A DNA stretch of 55,793 nucleotides from a bacterium. Lineage in GTDB: Bacteria; Armatimonadota; Zipacnadia; Zipacnadales; Zipacnadaceae. Of this stretch, positions 1-8,968 are shown piece by piece. The translations under genes and the position numbers were made by a program. The stretch lies in contig JAUVZM010000011.1 of assembly GCA_030602615.1 (NCBI GenBank), positions 1 to 55,793 of the forward strand, written 5' to 3'. The notes under the pieces were generated by a model, which worked only from the letters and a program-made list of their open reading frames with translations, was not told the origin of the DNA and ran no database searches. Position 1 is the first letter of the stretch, and every line of letters begins with the position of its first letter.

Positions 1-68
1 GCTTGCGACTCGCCGGCAAATGCCGCCAATAGATTCTTCTCTGTCTGTGTGCCCTTAATACTGGCCAC
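1..68 (-). CDS. Rubrerythrin, N-terminal fragment cut by the window edge
   Basis: The reverse strand from 68 reads GTG and then MASIKGTQTEKNLLAAFAG..., the characteristic beginning of rubrerythrin (KGTxTEKNLLxAFAGESQA). A strong ribosome site (AGGAGG, 79-84) lies 10 bases upstream of the GTG. The ATG directly after that site is not the start, because its frame stops after seven codons. Only the first 22-23 codons are in the window. Rubrerythrins are non-haem di-iron peroxidases that reduce hydrogen peroxide in the cytoplasm of anaerobes. The gene fits the oxidative-stress genes at 3.8-6.9 kb. The rest of the protein, including its rubredoxin part, cannot be checked here. Confidence 0.85.
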   Translation of the reverse strand, partial: MASIKGTQTEKNLLAAFAGESQ

Positions 69-251
69 TGTCAATCATCCTCCTTTGCAGAATAGGACCC
101 CGCGCAGCGCGTCAAGCTCCCCGGCAGCAGTCCGCGCTCAATACAATATTCTTCACCGGCCACTTGCCTTCCTGCCCTCGGCCGCTTACTGGATAGATTG
201 CCTCCAGCCATTGAATTGTATACCTCTGGCTTAGGTCGCTGCTGACCTCAA

Positions 252-2429
252 TTATTGATCATCGCTCAGCGAGTAGCGGCGTAGGCGCAGCGAATTGGAT
301 ACCACTGACACCGAGGAAGCGGCCATCGCGGCGGCGGCAATCATCGGATTCAGCAGGCCGGCCGCAGCCAGCGGGATGGCAGCGATGTTGTAGAAGAAGG
401 CCAGGAACAGATTCTGCTTGATGTGAGCCAGCGTCCGGCGGCTGAGCAGTATAGCGCGCACCACGCCCATCGGGTCGCCGCTGACCAGCGTGATCTCTCC
501 TGCTTCCATAGCGACATCGGTGCCGGTGCCCAGTGCAATCCCCACGTCGGCCTGCGCCAGCGCCGGTGCGTCATTGATGCCATCTCCCACCATCGCAACG
601 CGGTGGCCCTGCTGCTGAAGTTGTTTCACCTGGTCGCTCTTCTGCTCGGGCAGAACTTCCGCAAGGACGTTGTCCATGCCTAACTGCTGGGCGATAGCTT
701 CGCCGGTGCGCCGATTGTCGCCGGTGATGAGGTAGGTATCCAGGCCCATCTGCTGTAAGCGCGAGACGGCCCCCGGCGCCCCCGGTTTGAGCGTGTCGGC
801 CAGAGCCACCAGGCCCACCAGCCGGCCGTCTTTCGCCAGTAGCAAGGTCGTATTGCCTTGCTGTTCCAGGCTGCTCTTAGCTTCCTGCACAGAAGAGACA
901 TCCACACCCGCGTCGTGCATCAGCCCGGCGCTGCCCACCAGAATCTGCTGGCCGTCTACCGTTGCCCGTACCCCACGACCCGCCAGGGCCTCAAAGTCAT
1001 CCACGGCGGCAATCGCCAGGTTGCTGTCTCTAGCGCGTGCCACAACTGCCTGCCCCAGGGGATGTTCGGAAGGATTCTCGACTGCTGCTGCGAGGCGCAG
1101 TAAGTCGTCCTCGGCAAGCTCGTCGGTTAGGGATAACAACTTGGTGACCGCAGGCTCCCCGCGGGTAAGAGTGCCGGTTTTGTCGAAAAGGATAGTATCG
1201 AGCCGGCCCACCATTTCCAGCGCGCTGGCCTGCTTGATGAGAATCCCGTGGTCCGCGCCGAGACCCGTGCCCACCATCACTGCCGTTGGCGTGGCCAGTC
1301 CCAGGGCGCAGGGGCAGGCCATCACCAGCACCGCCACCGCGGGGATCAGGGCACGCTCCAAACCAACTCCCGCCAGCAGCCAGCCCAGGAAAGTCAGGAG
1401 GGCAATAGCAATGACGGCTGGCACAAAGTAAGCGGCAACCGTGTCGGCCAGTCGTTGGATGGGCGGCTTGGTCCCCTGCGCCTCCTGCACCAAATGTATG
1501 ATTTGCTGCAGGGCCGTTTCGCTGCCTACCGCCGTTGCCTGGAACTTGAAGGTGCCGGTCTTGTTGATAGTGCCACCAATGACTCCGTCACCGGTAGTCT
1601 TGTCGACGGGGATACTCTCACCGGTTATCATTGACTCGTCCACCGTTGAGTGACCCTCGAGCACCTCGCCATCAACCGCAATCTTCTCGCCCGGGCGGAC
1701 CACCACTACGTCGTCCACCTCCACTTGCGCAAGTGGGACTTTAATCTCCTCGCCATCACGGATTACCGCCGCCTCAGTCGGGGCCAGTTGCATCAATTTG
1801 CGGATTGCCGCGGAGGTGCGCCCCTTGGCGCGGGCTTCCAGGAAGCGTCCCAGAGTGATGAGTGTGAGGATGACAGCGGCCGTGTCGTAGTAGACATGTA
1901 ACTGGTTCTGGGCAAGGAAGGTGACATAGACACTGTATAGATAGGCAGCCGACGAGCCCATAGCAATGAGCACGTCCATATTGGCGCTGCCGTGCTTCAG
2001 CGACCGATAAGAGTTGCGATAGTACTGCCAGCCCAGGATGATCTGAACGACCGTAGCCATGGCGAACAGCACATAGAGTCTGCTCGGAAACTCGCGCCAG
2101 GCGCTGAGAATGAACAGCGGAACACTGACCACCACTCCTAGCACAAACAGCCGTCCCTGGCGGCGGAGCTCAGCGGCACGCGCTTGTTCCTGCTCGTCCT
2201 GAGGTTGTTCGCCCACGGCGTGGGCGTTATAGCCAGCGTCTTGCACCGCGGCGATAAGCTGCTTGATACCGGTCTGCGTGGGGTCGAACGTCACCCGTGC
2301 CGTCTCGGCAGCGAAGTTGACATTCGCTTCAACAACCCCAGCCACACGGCGTAGGGCCTTTTCAATGGTCTGGGCGCAGGCCGCACAGTGCATGCCGGTG
2401 ATCTCAAGGGTTACAGAGTGCTCAGTCAT
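252..2429 (-). CDS. copA: Copper-translocating P1B-type ATPase
   Basis: A 725-residue heavy-metal ATPase that exports Cu(I) from the cytoplasm across the inner membrane. Visible in order: an N-terminal HMA metal-binding domain with GMHCAAC (residues 12-18); membrane helices; the actuator motif TGES (269-272); the transmembrane CPC metal site (372-374), which is diagnostic of P1B-1 copper pumps; the phosphorylation motif DKTGT (416-420); the SEHPLG motif of the nucleotide domain (about 454-459); and GDGINDAP in the hinge. Length is normal for a pump with one HMA domain. It lies 44 bases downstream of the permease gene at 2474-3499, so both probably share the promoter near 3590. No copper-regulator gene is seen nearby. 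Confidence 0.95.
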   Translation of the reverse strand: MTEHSVTLEITGMHCAACAQTIEKALRRVAGVVEANVNFAAETARVTFDPTQTGIKQLIAAVQDAGYNAHAVGEQPQDEQEQARAAELRRQGRLFVLGVVVSVPLFILSAWREFPSRLYVLFAMATVVQIILGWQYYRNSYRSLKHGSANMDVLIAMGSSAAYLYSVYVTFLAQNQLHVYYDTAAVILTLITLGRFLEARAKGRTSAAIRKLMQLAPTEAAVIRDGEEIKVPLAQVEVDDVVVVRPGEKIAVDGEVLEGHSTVDESMITGESIPVDKTTGDGVIGGTINKTGTFKFQATAVGSETALQQIIHLVQEAQGTKPPIQRLADTVAAYFVPAVIAIALLTFLGWLLAGVGLERALIPAVAVLVMACPCALGLATPTAVMVGTGLGADHGILIKQASALEMVGRLDTILFDKTGTLTRGEPAVTKLLSLTDELAEDDLLRLAAAVENPSEHPLGQAVVARARDSNLAIAAVDDFEALAGRGVRATVDGQQILVGSAGLMHDAGVDVSSVQEAKSSLEQQGNTTLLLAKDGRLVGLVALADTLKPGAPGAVSRLQQMGLDTYLITGDNRRTGEAIAQQLGMDNVLAEVLPEQKSDQVKQLQQQGHRVAMVGDGINDAPALAQADVGIALGTGTDVAMEAGEITLVSGDPMGVVRAILLSRRTLAHIKQNLFLAFFYNIAAIPLAAAGLLNPMIAAAAMAASSVSVVSNSLRLRRYSLSDDQ

Positions 2430-2473
2430 CCCTCTCAGTCCTCCCAGAGCTGGCTACCAACGGCCGGCGCGGC

Positions 2474-3499
2474 TTACCATCCGATGGCGAGCACCACGAG
2501 GCCAACAAGTAAGCCAATGATGAGATTGACGGTCTTAACAACGATGAAATCCCGGCGCGAGTGAGCCAGCAGCGGCAACATACCGTGGCCGTCCTGGACC
2601 ACCGAGTTGGTTAGCAGTGTGCTGAAGGGAATCGCGCCCTGCGCATACAGGGCCACGAAAAACAGGTGGGGGCCTGATTCCGGGATTATGCCCACCAGAG
2701 CGGCAACTACGAGCACCGCCAGGGGGTTGGCCTCGAGCAATTGATCCAGATGCAAATGCTGATTGGCCAGGGCGGTAAGAAGCAGAGCGCCGAATGTCCA
2801 CAGAAAGATCCTGGGCACGTGCTGCTTCACCACGTGCTCCCACAGGTGCTCCTGCAGGAAGTGGTCGGGGACGGTGCATACTATGAATAGGCTGATGGCT
2901 GAGGCCAGCAAGAGAGTCACGCGCACCCAGTTCCACTGAGCTGGGCCGACCTCCCCGATAAGCAGCGCGCCCAGGAACAGGCCTATTGTGGCCGCCAGGC
3001 TGGCGCGCGCGAGCGTACATTCGCGCCATTGTTGGAGGATCTGCCCCTGGGGGTAGCACGGGCAGGCTTCGCCATGGACCTGGTAGGTATGAGTCGGTGC
3101 CGAGATCAGTCGGCGGCAGTGCCGCAGGCACCAATCGACAAAAACCCCAGCGCCAAGCGCAACTGCTATCAGTACCCCAGTCAGCACGGAGAAGCTGCGG
3201 GGGATCATAGCCAGCATTACGAACGCTTCATCGCCACTGGTGGCGATCATAGTCGCGGTGAGCGCGCCCATTGAGACGATGCCATGCTCGTAGAGCGTCA
3301 CGACGGCAAATGCCCCCAGACATCCTGGAGTTGCCCCCAGCAAGACGGCCAAGATGTAGGCTTGCCAGCCTCCGCGTCGTAGCCCCTCCGTCAAGACACC
3401 ACGGGTGACGACGTTAATGTACTCGATCAACAACATCATCATAAAGACGAAGGCCGTGATCAAGAGGGTATGCTTCAACGTGGCAATAGCGATGTCCAT
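2474..3499 (-). CDS. Ten-TM heavy-metal/arsenic efflux permease (ArsP_2-like)
   Basis: A 341-residue integral membrane protein resembling the ArsP_2 family, annotated variously as arsenic efflux protein or putative manganese transporter. It has about ten hydrophobic helices in two halves. Each half carries a GATPG- or GIIPESGPH-like re-entrant motif, and the halves are joined by a soluble linker containing Cys and His (EACPCY around residue 145, plus a nearby His and Cys) that could bind metal. It is first in a two-gene operon with copA, so a role in metal efflux is likely, but the substrate cannot be read from the sequence. The ATG start at 3499 gives a natural N-terminus just before the first helix. 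Confidence 0.7.
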   Translation of the reverse strand: MDIAIATLKHTLLITAFVFMMMLLIEYINVVTRGVLTEGLRRGGWQAYILAVLLGATPGCLGAFAVVTLYEHGIVSMGALTATMIATSGDEAFVMLAMIPRSFSVLTGVLIAVALGAGVFVDWCLRHCRRLISAPTHTYQVHGEACPCYPQGQILQQWRECTLARASLAATIGLFLGALLIGEVGPAQWNWVRVTLLLASAISLFIVCTVPDHFLQEHLWEHVVKQHVPRIFLWTFGALLLTALANQHLHLDQLLEANPLAVLVVAALVGIIPESGPHLFFVALYAQGAIPFSTLLTNSVVQDGHGMLPLLAHSRRDFIVVKTVNLIIGLLVGLVVLAIGW

Positions 3500-3577
3500 A
3501 GCTGCTTGTCCGGTCTTGCGGTATTGCTCATCATCCTGCGTAGGTGCATAACAGTAGCGCGGACGCAGCTCAGTCCT

Positions 3578-3606
3578 AGTCTACTGTTTCGCGACAGGTG
3601 GGTCAA
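3578..3606 (-). promoter_or_regulatory. Sigma-70-type promoter for the efflux permease-copA operon
   Basis: On the minus strand TTGACC (3601-3606) is followed after exactly 17 bases by TAGACT (3578-3583). This places transcription start about 70 bases upstream of the permease ATG at 3499. Two of twelve positions depart from consensus in the -35/-10 hexamers apart from the third and fourth bases of the -10. No clear operator is visible. Confidence 0.5.
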
Positions 3607-3771
3607 CTCCTGCGCGCGGTAAGCCCCACCAGCTTCTTCATGGAAGTTTATGAGCTTAACTTCGCTAATCTGACCCGTGTATCCTGCTTGGCGGCGACAG
3701 GAGAATATGGGGGGAGGGCGAATAATAATATTAGTAGGTTGTCCAACTCGCAACTCAGGAGGAGAAAAAAT

Positions 3772-4254
3772 ATGGCACAAGCGGCAATGTTTTCGGCAAA
3801 CCAGATGATTGATATCGCCATTCAGACTGAGCAAGCCGGACGCGCTTTTTATGAAGCTGCCGTCCAGCACAGTGACGAGCCGCAGGTGAAGTCGCTGTGT
3901 CAGTGGCTCGCTGACGAAGAGCTTACCCACGAGCAGACTTTTCGGCGCCTGGGACAAGACCTGCCGCCCGAAATAGAGCCGAGGGAGTGGCCAACAGAGA
4001 GAGCCGAGTTCATCGACGCCCTCTTAGGCTCACGGTTTATGCCCAAGCCCGAACAGGCAGAAGCGTTAGTCGAAGGTATGTCGGCACAGGACATACTGGA
4101 TTTTGCGCTGAACTTCGAGAAAGACACCATTGTTTTTCTGTACGAGATGCGCGACATGGTTCCCGCTAGTGCCGTTGACAAGGTCAATGAGATCATCGCC
4201 GAGGAAAAAGCGCACGTATCTCGCATTATGAAAGCCGAAGCAGCGCTGGAATAG
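3772..4254 (+). CDS. Ferritin-like (rubrerythrin-family) di-iron protein
   Basis: A 160-residue protein consisting of a ferritin-like four-helix domain only. Di-iron motifs visible are E-A-G-R-A-F-Y in helix 1, EELTHE with an ExxH-type ligand set in helix 2, EKDTIVFLYEM in helix 3 and EEKAH near the C-terminus. There are no Cys pairs, so no rubredoxin centre. I chose the ATG at 3772 because AGGAGG lies 8 bases upstream; a longer reading from 3598 adds residues unlike the family. It probably takes part in peroxide reduction or iron handling, together with the rubredoxin-bearing gene 45 bases downstream. Confidence 0.85.
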   Translation: MAQAAMFSANQMIDIAIQTEQAGRAFYEAAVQHSDEPQVKSLCQWLADEELTHEQTFRRLGQDLPPEIEPREWPTERAEFIDALLGSRFMPKPEQAEALVEGMSAQDILDFALNFEKDTIVFLYEMRDMVPASAVDKVNEIIAEEKAHVSRIMKAEAALE

Positions 4255-4299
4255 CATTGGGCGGATCCTACCTAACCAGCGCGCAGAAAGGAGCTGACT

Positions 4300-4833
4300 A
4301 TGAGAGTCAGGGTATTCCGATGCCGAATCTGTGGGGACCCCTATATTGGCGAGAGTCCACCGACTCACTGTCCCTTTTGTGGGGCACAGGCTCAGTACAT
4401 CATTGATGCGCACGACTGGGACAGTGGCGAATTTGACGTGGAACTGTCTGAGGTTTCCCGGCAAAACCTGGAGGCGGCGCTGGACCTGGAGATGGGAAAT
4501 GCTGCTTTCTATGCCTGCGCGCGGGACAAAGCAGCGGCGGATGGTGACGAGTATATGCTGGCCAAATTCAAGTGCTTGATGAAGGTGGAAGCCGAACACG
4601 CCTCGGCTATCTGCAAGTTTCTGAAGATAGACAAGCCCGAACTGTCGCCGGGCGCGTGCAGTGCCGACGGAGTGGAGAACTCGCGCGAGGGCTACGAGCG
4701 GGAAGACCGCGCTATCGGGGCCTACGCCAGATTCCGCGACGAGGCCACCGAGCCGCGGATGAAGGAGTTCTTTGGCGTCCTGGTAGAGATTGAGACTGAT
4801 CATCTGGAGATCCACGCCGACGACACGAAATAA
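4300..4833 (+). CDS. Reverse-type rubrerythrin (rubredoxin domain first)
   Basis: A 177-residue protein with an N-terminal rubredoxin-like Fe(Cys)4 site (CRIC at 8-11 and CPFC at 24-27) followed by a ferritin-like di-iron domain (E-M-G-N-A-A-F-Y, EAEH, EREDRAI, EIETDH). The order is opposite to classical rubrerythrin and matches the reverse rubrerythrins of clostridia, which act as NADH-linked peroxidases with rubredoxin partners. The start ATG at 4300 has GGAG 7 bases upstream. It is the second gene of the plus-strand stress cluster. Confidence 0.88.
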   Translation: MRVRVFRCRICGDPYIGESPPTHCPFCGAQAQYIIDAHDWDSGEFDVELSEVSRQNLEAALDLEMGNAAFYACARDKAAADGDEYMLAKFKCLMKVEAEHASAICKFLKIDKPELSPGACSADGVENSREGYEREDRAIGAYARFRDEATEPRMKEFFGVLVEIETDHLEIHADDTK

Positions 4834-4917
4834 ACACGGTCAAGACCCGTTCGGATGGTACAGTCCGGAGCCAGTTGGCACTGCGTATAGGCCACACCTA
4901 CGAAGGGGGTCACGACT

Positions 4918-5514
4918 ATGCCACACCAACTACCTGACCTGCCGTATGCTTATGATGCTCTGGAGCCGTTTCTGAATGAAGAGACGATGCGTCTGCACCA
5001 CGACAAGCACCACGCGGGGTACGTACATGGCCTTAATGAGGCGGAGGAGAAGATAAAGGCTGCTCAGCAGTCGGGAGATTTTGCGGCCATTCGGGGGTTG
5101 TGTGACGCGTTGGCCTTCAACTATTCGGGCCACCTGTTCCATACGCTGTTCTGGAACAATATGAGCCCGGACGGTGGGGGTGAGCCGGAGGGGGAACTGG
5201 CGGCGCAAATCAACAAAGACTTCGGCTCGTTTGCTACCTTCAAGGCTCGGTTTTTGGCCGCGACCAATAGCGTCCAGGGGTCAGGGTGGGGTGTGGTGGC
5301 CTGGCAGCCGCTCGGCGCGCAATTGGTGATTCTGCAAGCCGAGAAGCACCAGAATCTGGCCCAGTGGGGAGTAACTCCCCTTCTGGTTCTGGATGTGTGG
5401 GAGCATGCCTACTACCTGCAGTACCAGAACCGCCGTCCCGAGTTCACCGAGGGCTTCTTCACCGTCACCAACTGGGAGGATGTTGCTGCTTGCTTCGCCT
5501 CCGCGAGGAAATAG
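4918..5514 (+). CDS. sodA: Superoxide dismutase, Fe/Mn family
   Basis: A 198-residue cytoplasmic superoxide dismutase. Metal ligands are His27 (in LHHDKHH), His75 (in GHLFHTLFW), Asp159 and His163 (in LDVWEHAYY). At the position that usually separates Fe from Mn enzymes there is a glycine (Gly71) rather than the Fe-type Gln, and a Gln is present in the later HQN segment. This points to a Mn or cambialistic enzyme, though metal choice is not certain from sequence. No signal peptide is present. It lies 84 bases downstream of the reverse rubrerythrin gene and 102 bases upstream of hcp. Confidence 0.95.
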   Translation: MPHQLPDLPYAYDALEPFLNEETMRLHHDKHHAGYVHGLNEAEEKIKAAQQSGDFAAIRGLCDALAFNYSGHLFHTLFWNNMSPDGGGEPEGELAAQINKDFGSFATFKARFLAATNSVQGSGWGVVAWQPLGAQLVILQAEKHQNLAQWGVTPLLVLDVWEHAYYLQYQNRRPEFTEGFFTVTNWEDVAACFASARK

Positions 5515-5616
5515 CCAAGCCGCCACGACAGGAGTCCAGGCCCTATTCGGTCAGAGCCGGGCTCAGCTCACGCAGACTAGCTTGCGGCCTACATCTTGTA
5601 AGGAGGGGGAGATAGA

Positions 5617-6903
5617 ATGTTCTGCAATCAGTGTGTACAAACTGCCAAAGGCACAGGCTGTACCACAGTTGGCGTATGTGGCAAGAATGAAGATGTCCAG
5701 GGCCTTCAGGAGAATCTGATTTATGTGTTGAAGGGCATTAGTGCCTACGCTTACCATGCGCGAGAGTTGGGGGCGGTTGACGAGGACATTGATGCCTTTC
5801 TGGCGGAAGGCCTGTATGCAACGTTGACCAACACTGACTTCGACCTGGCTCGCTTCCTTGGTCTCAGCCTTAAAGGAGGCGAGATGACCATCCGGGCAAT
5901 GGAGCTTTTGAAAGCGGCCCACGTTGAAGCCTTTGGCGAGCTCGAACCGGTGAAGGTTACTACAGGTACCCTCGCTGGGCCAGGGATTCTCGTCACAGGC
6001 CACGATTTGAAAGCACTGGACGAACTGCTCAAGCAAACCGAGGGCAAGAGCATTAACATCTACACACACTCCGAGATGCTGCCCGCCCACGGCTATCCCG
6101 AGCTGAAGGCATACAAGCACCTGGTTGGCAACCTGGGCAAGGCCTGGTTCGATCAGAAGCGACTATTTGCGGACAACTCCCTGGCGATTGTCGCCACTTC
6201 CAATTGTGTGCTGATACCCCGCGAGCAGTACCAGGACAGACTGTTTACAATGGGAATTGCTGGTGTACCCGGTGCCAGACACCTGGAGGATTACGACTTC
6301 TCTGAGGTGATCCAGACAGCACTATCGTTGCCGCCGCTTCCAGAAGAGGCCGCAGAGACTACTCTGACCACGGGCTTCGCCGCGTCCAATGTTCTGCCGC
6401 TGGCCGACAAGATCGTAGCCGCAGTAGAGGCTGGACAGCTCCGCCACTTTTTCCTGGTAGGCGGGTGTGATGCACCCGGCAAAGGCGGTGAATACTACCG
6501 CAAGTTCGTCGAACTTACTCCCGACGATACGGTCGTGCTCACATTAGCTTGTGGCAAGTTTCGCTTCAATGATCTCGATCTGGGCGACATTGGCGGGATT
6601 CCTCGCCTGATTGATCTGGGGCAGTGCAACGATGCCATCGAGGCGGTGCGTATTGCTACGGCACTGGCTGAGGTCTTCGACTGCGGTGTTAACGACCTGC
6701 CGCTGACGCTGGTACTCTCGTGGATGGAGCAGAAGGCCGTGGCTATACTGTGGTCGCTGTTTCATCTGGGCATCAAGGGCATTTATCTGGGGCCGAAGCC
6801 GCCTGCCTGGGTGACTCCCCGTATTTTGGAGATTCTTCAGGAGAAGTTCGCTCTGCGACTAACCGGTGATCCCGAGGGCGATATTGCCGCAATGATAGGC
6901 TAG
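5617..6903 (+). CDS. hcp: Hybrid cluster protein (hydroxylamine reductase / NO reductase), class III
   Basis: Hcp carries a [4Fe-4S] cluster and a 4Fe-2S-2O hybrid cluster, and reduces hydroxylamine or NO and peroxide. The proximal cluster Cys are C3, C6, C15 and C21. Apparent hybrid-cluster ligands are all present: His129, Glu153, Cys197, Cys284 (persulfide position), Cys312, Cys337 and Glu371, with Lys373. At 428 residues it lacks the roughly 100-residue helical insert of class I and II proteins, so it belongs to the short class III type of archaea and thermophilic bacteria. A very strong ribosome site (AAGGAGGGGG) precedes the ATG. No NADH-linked reductase (hcr) gene follows. Confidence 0.93.
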   Translation: MFCNQCVQTAKGTGCTTVGVCGKNEDVQGLQENLIYVLKGISAYAYHARELGAVDEDIDAFLAEGLYATLTNTDFDLARFLGLSLKGGEMTIRAMELLKAAHVEAFGELEPVKVTTGTLAGPGILVTGHDLKALDELLKQTEGKSINIYTHSEMLPAHGYPELKAYKHLVGNLGKAWFDQKRLFADNSLAIVATSNCVLIPREQYQDRLFTMGIAGVPGARHLEDYDFSEVIQTALSLPPLPEEAAETTLTTGFAASNVLPLADKIVAAVEAGQLRHFFLVGGCDAPGKGGEYYRKFVELTPDDTVVLTLACGKFRFNDLDLGDIGGIPRLIDLGQCNDAIEAVRIATALAEVFDCGVNDLPLTLVLSWMEQKAVAILWSLFHLGIKGIYLGPKPPAWVTPRILEILQEKFALRLTGDPEGDIAAMIG

Positions 6904-6948
6904 TGCCTGATAGCTTCGCGCCGTGAGTCTTGATCCCTTCTAATTGTA

Positions 6949-6977
6949 TTGACAAAGCTCGCCAAGCGGCATACGAT
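6949..6977 (+). promoter_or_regulatory. Sigma-70-type promoter for the CHASE2 cyclase operon
   Basis: TTGACA (6949-6954), a 17-base spacer and TACGAT (6972-6977). It lies 69 bases upstream of the chosen GTG start and just after hcp ends, so the signalling operon is probably transcribed separately from the stress cluster. Confidence 0.55.
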
Positions 6978-7045
6978 AGGGGCAGAGGAGCTAAGAGCGG
7001 CTTCACAACGCAGTCTTGTGGGGCCAGCTTGGGAGGAAACCCCAC

Positions 7046-8968
7046 GTGCAGAGGCGTCGCTCCAGCTACATTGTGGCAGGGGTAATTGGGCTGGTTGCGG
7101 CAGTACTGGCCCTGCTGCTGTGCTGGCCGAGGGCGGGGTTAGGATTGGTCGGCCAGGCCCTCTGGCGGGCGGAGCTGCTCACCTATGATTTCCGCCTGGC
7201 CAATTCCGTACCCCAAACTGCCAGCGACCACCTCGTTGTTGTCACCATTGATGAGAGATCTATTGCTTCGGTAGGTACCTGGCCGTGGCCGCGGCGCTAC
7301 CATGCCCGGGTTATCAGCAATCTAGCGGAGGCCGGCGCGAAACTGATCGGCGTGGACCTCATCCTCAGCACGGTCAGCGGCGGGGAGAGTGGCATAGCTA
7401 AACCCCTGGCCTGGGAGCCGGAGCCCAGCGCCGACGATCTGGCCCTGGCTGAGGCAGTGGCCGAGGCGGGTAACGTAGTGCTGGCCATATCTATGGCCAA
7501 AAGCCGCGCTCACCACGGCGAGATGGCAGCAGACGTCATCCAGGCCGATTTCCCCTACTGGCGCTTTGAGGAGGCCGCCTACGGGATGGCCGTGGTGAAT
7601 ATGCCCAAGGACCTCGACGGGACGGTGCGGCGCTGTTGGATGCAACGTACCTACCAGGATGAATCGTGGCCGACCATGCCGCTGCTGCTGGCGGCTGAGT
7701 TCCTCGGCACCGAAGCGTCTGCGCAGATGCAGAAGGTGGAAAAGGCGGCGGGAGTGGACAGTGTCTCCCTGCGCGGAGACAGCTTTGCCATTGCTTATCG
7801 GGGGCGTCCGGGGGTCGGCATCAAGCGCATTCCGTACTGGCAGGTGCTGGAGGGTCAGTTTGATTCAGCGGAAATTGTGGGTAAGATAGTGTTGGTTGGT
7901 GCTACTGACCCGGCCTTGCAGGATATGTATGACACTCCTGTCACCCTGGGGGGGCAAACCTCCGCCGACAGTGCGGCTGGCGAGCAGATGCCCGGAGTGG
8001 AAGTTATGGCCAATGCCATTGATACCATTGTGGGGGAGCGCTATATCAAGCCGGCCAGTCCCGTGCTTCCGGCTTTGCTTACCGGTTTGCTGGCAATCAT
8101 TGTAGCCGTCTTTGAGGTGCGGCTGCGGCCCCTGTGGTCGCTGGGCCTGTTGTGGCTGCCGGCCATAGCTGCTCCGGCTTTGCTTGCTCTTGTTTTGTTT
8201 GAAGCTTACAACCTGTGGCTGTTGTCGATAGCGGTATTGCTGGGTGTGACGCTTAGCTATGCAGGGAGCACCGTCTACCTGGAGCTGACCACCGAGCGAC
8301 AGCGGCGACACCTGCATCGGTCCTGGTCGCAACGGGTTTCTCCCGATGTGCTCAGCGTAATACTGGATAACCCGGCCATTGCGGGGGTGCAAGGCAAGCG
8401 GGTGGAGGCGACGGTTATGTTCACTGACCTGCAGGGTTTTACCAGCTTTTGCCATAGTTTTCCGCCCGAGCAGGTAGTGGAGACACTGAACGAGTATCTG
8501 ACCCGGATTACCGGGGCCATCCGCCACCACGGCGGCACAGTCCACAAATTCATTGGTGACGGGGTGATGGCTACCTTTGGAGCGCCGGTGCCCCACCCCG
8601 ACCACGCCCGACGCGCGGTGCTGGCGGCCTGTGAGATTCAGGAGGAAATAGAGGGCCTATTGGAGAAGTCAAAGCGAGAGGGTTGGGAGACGCTGGTACG
8701 CGTGGGAATACACACCGGCGATTTGGTGGCCGGTGATATCGGTTCGCAGCAGCTCTTGGAGTACACAGTGATTGGGGACACAGTGAGCACTGCCTCGCGC
8801 CTGGAGGGGCTCAACAAAGAGTTTGGCACGCAGATAATGATCAGTAAGACGACCCAGCAGCAGGCGGGGGCTGGCTTTGAGCTGGAGGCCCTGGGCGAGG
8901 CGCAGATCCGCGGTCGCGGTGAGCCATTAGAAGTCTTTGCCGTGAGGAGGCTGACAGAAGATGAATAG
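7046..8968 (+). CDS. CHASE2-domain class III adenylate cyclase
   Basis: A 640-residue inner-membrane receptor. An N-terminal helix (about residues 9-30) is followed by an extracytoplasmic CHASE2 sensor (about 40-335; VVTIDERSI, PWPRRYHA, GVEVMANAIDT), a cluster of three helices (about 338-410) and a cytoplasmic class III cyclase domain (about 450-590). Metal Asp residues are D461 (FTD) and D505 (IGD), and Lys501 is the ATP-type base-recognition residue. The position equal to the transition-state Asn of class III cyclases is Ser581 (TVSTASR), while the neighbouring Arg585 is kept. The GTG at 7046 is preferred because GGAGG lies 9 bases upstream; a TTG at 7016 would add ten residues. The end overlaps the FecR gene by 8 bases. 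Confidence 0.9.
   Translation: MQRRRSSYIVAGVIGLVAAVLALLLCWPRAGLGLVGQALWRAELLTYDFRLANSVPQTASDHLVVVTIDERSIASVGTWPWPRRYHARVISNLAEAGAKLIGVDLILSTVSGGESGIAKPLAWEPEPSADDLALAEAVAEAGNVVLAISMAKSRAHHGEMAADVIQADFPYWRFEEAAYGMAVVNMPKDLDGTVRRCWMQRTYQDESWPTMPLLLAAEFLGTEASAQMQKVEKAAGVDSVSLRGDSFAIAYRGRPGVGIKRIPYWQVLEGQFDSAEIVGKIVLVGATDPALQDMYDTPVTLGGQTSADSAAGEQMPGVEVMANAIDTIVGERYIKPASPVLPALLTGLLAIIVAVFEVRLRPLWSLGLLWLPAIAAPALLALVLFEAYNLWLLSIAVLLGVTLSYAGSTVYLELTTERQRRHLHRSWSQRVSPDVLSVILDNPAIAGVQGKRVEATVMFTDLQGFTSFCHSFPPEQVVETLNEYLTRITGAIRHHGGTVHKFIGDGVMATFGAPVPHPDHARRAVLAACEIQEEIEGLLEKSKREGWETLVRVGIHTGDLVAGDIGSQQLLEYTVIGDTVSTASRLEGLNKEFGTQIMISKTTQQQAGAGFELEALGEAQIRGRGEPLEVFAVRRLTEDE

Noticed and set aside
49-234. 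Plus-strand 61-codon frame at the left edge
   Set aside because: Overlaps the clear N-terminus and ribosome site of the minus-strand rubrerythrin and has no ribosome site of its own.
69-251. Short hairpin (AGGTC/GACCT) after copA as a terminator
   Set aside because: Only a five-base stem with no T run; too weak to call.
3718-3740. AT-rich partial palindrome (TAATATTA) upstream of the ferritin-like gene, reminiscent of a PerR or Fur box
   Set aside because: The match is imperfect outside the central eight bases and no second site was found; it could be chance in an AT-rich leader.
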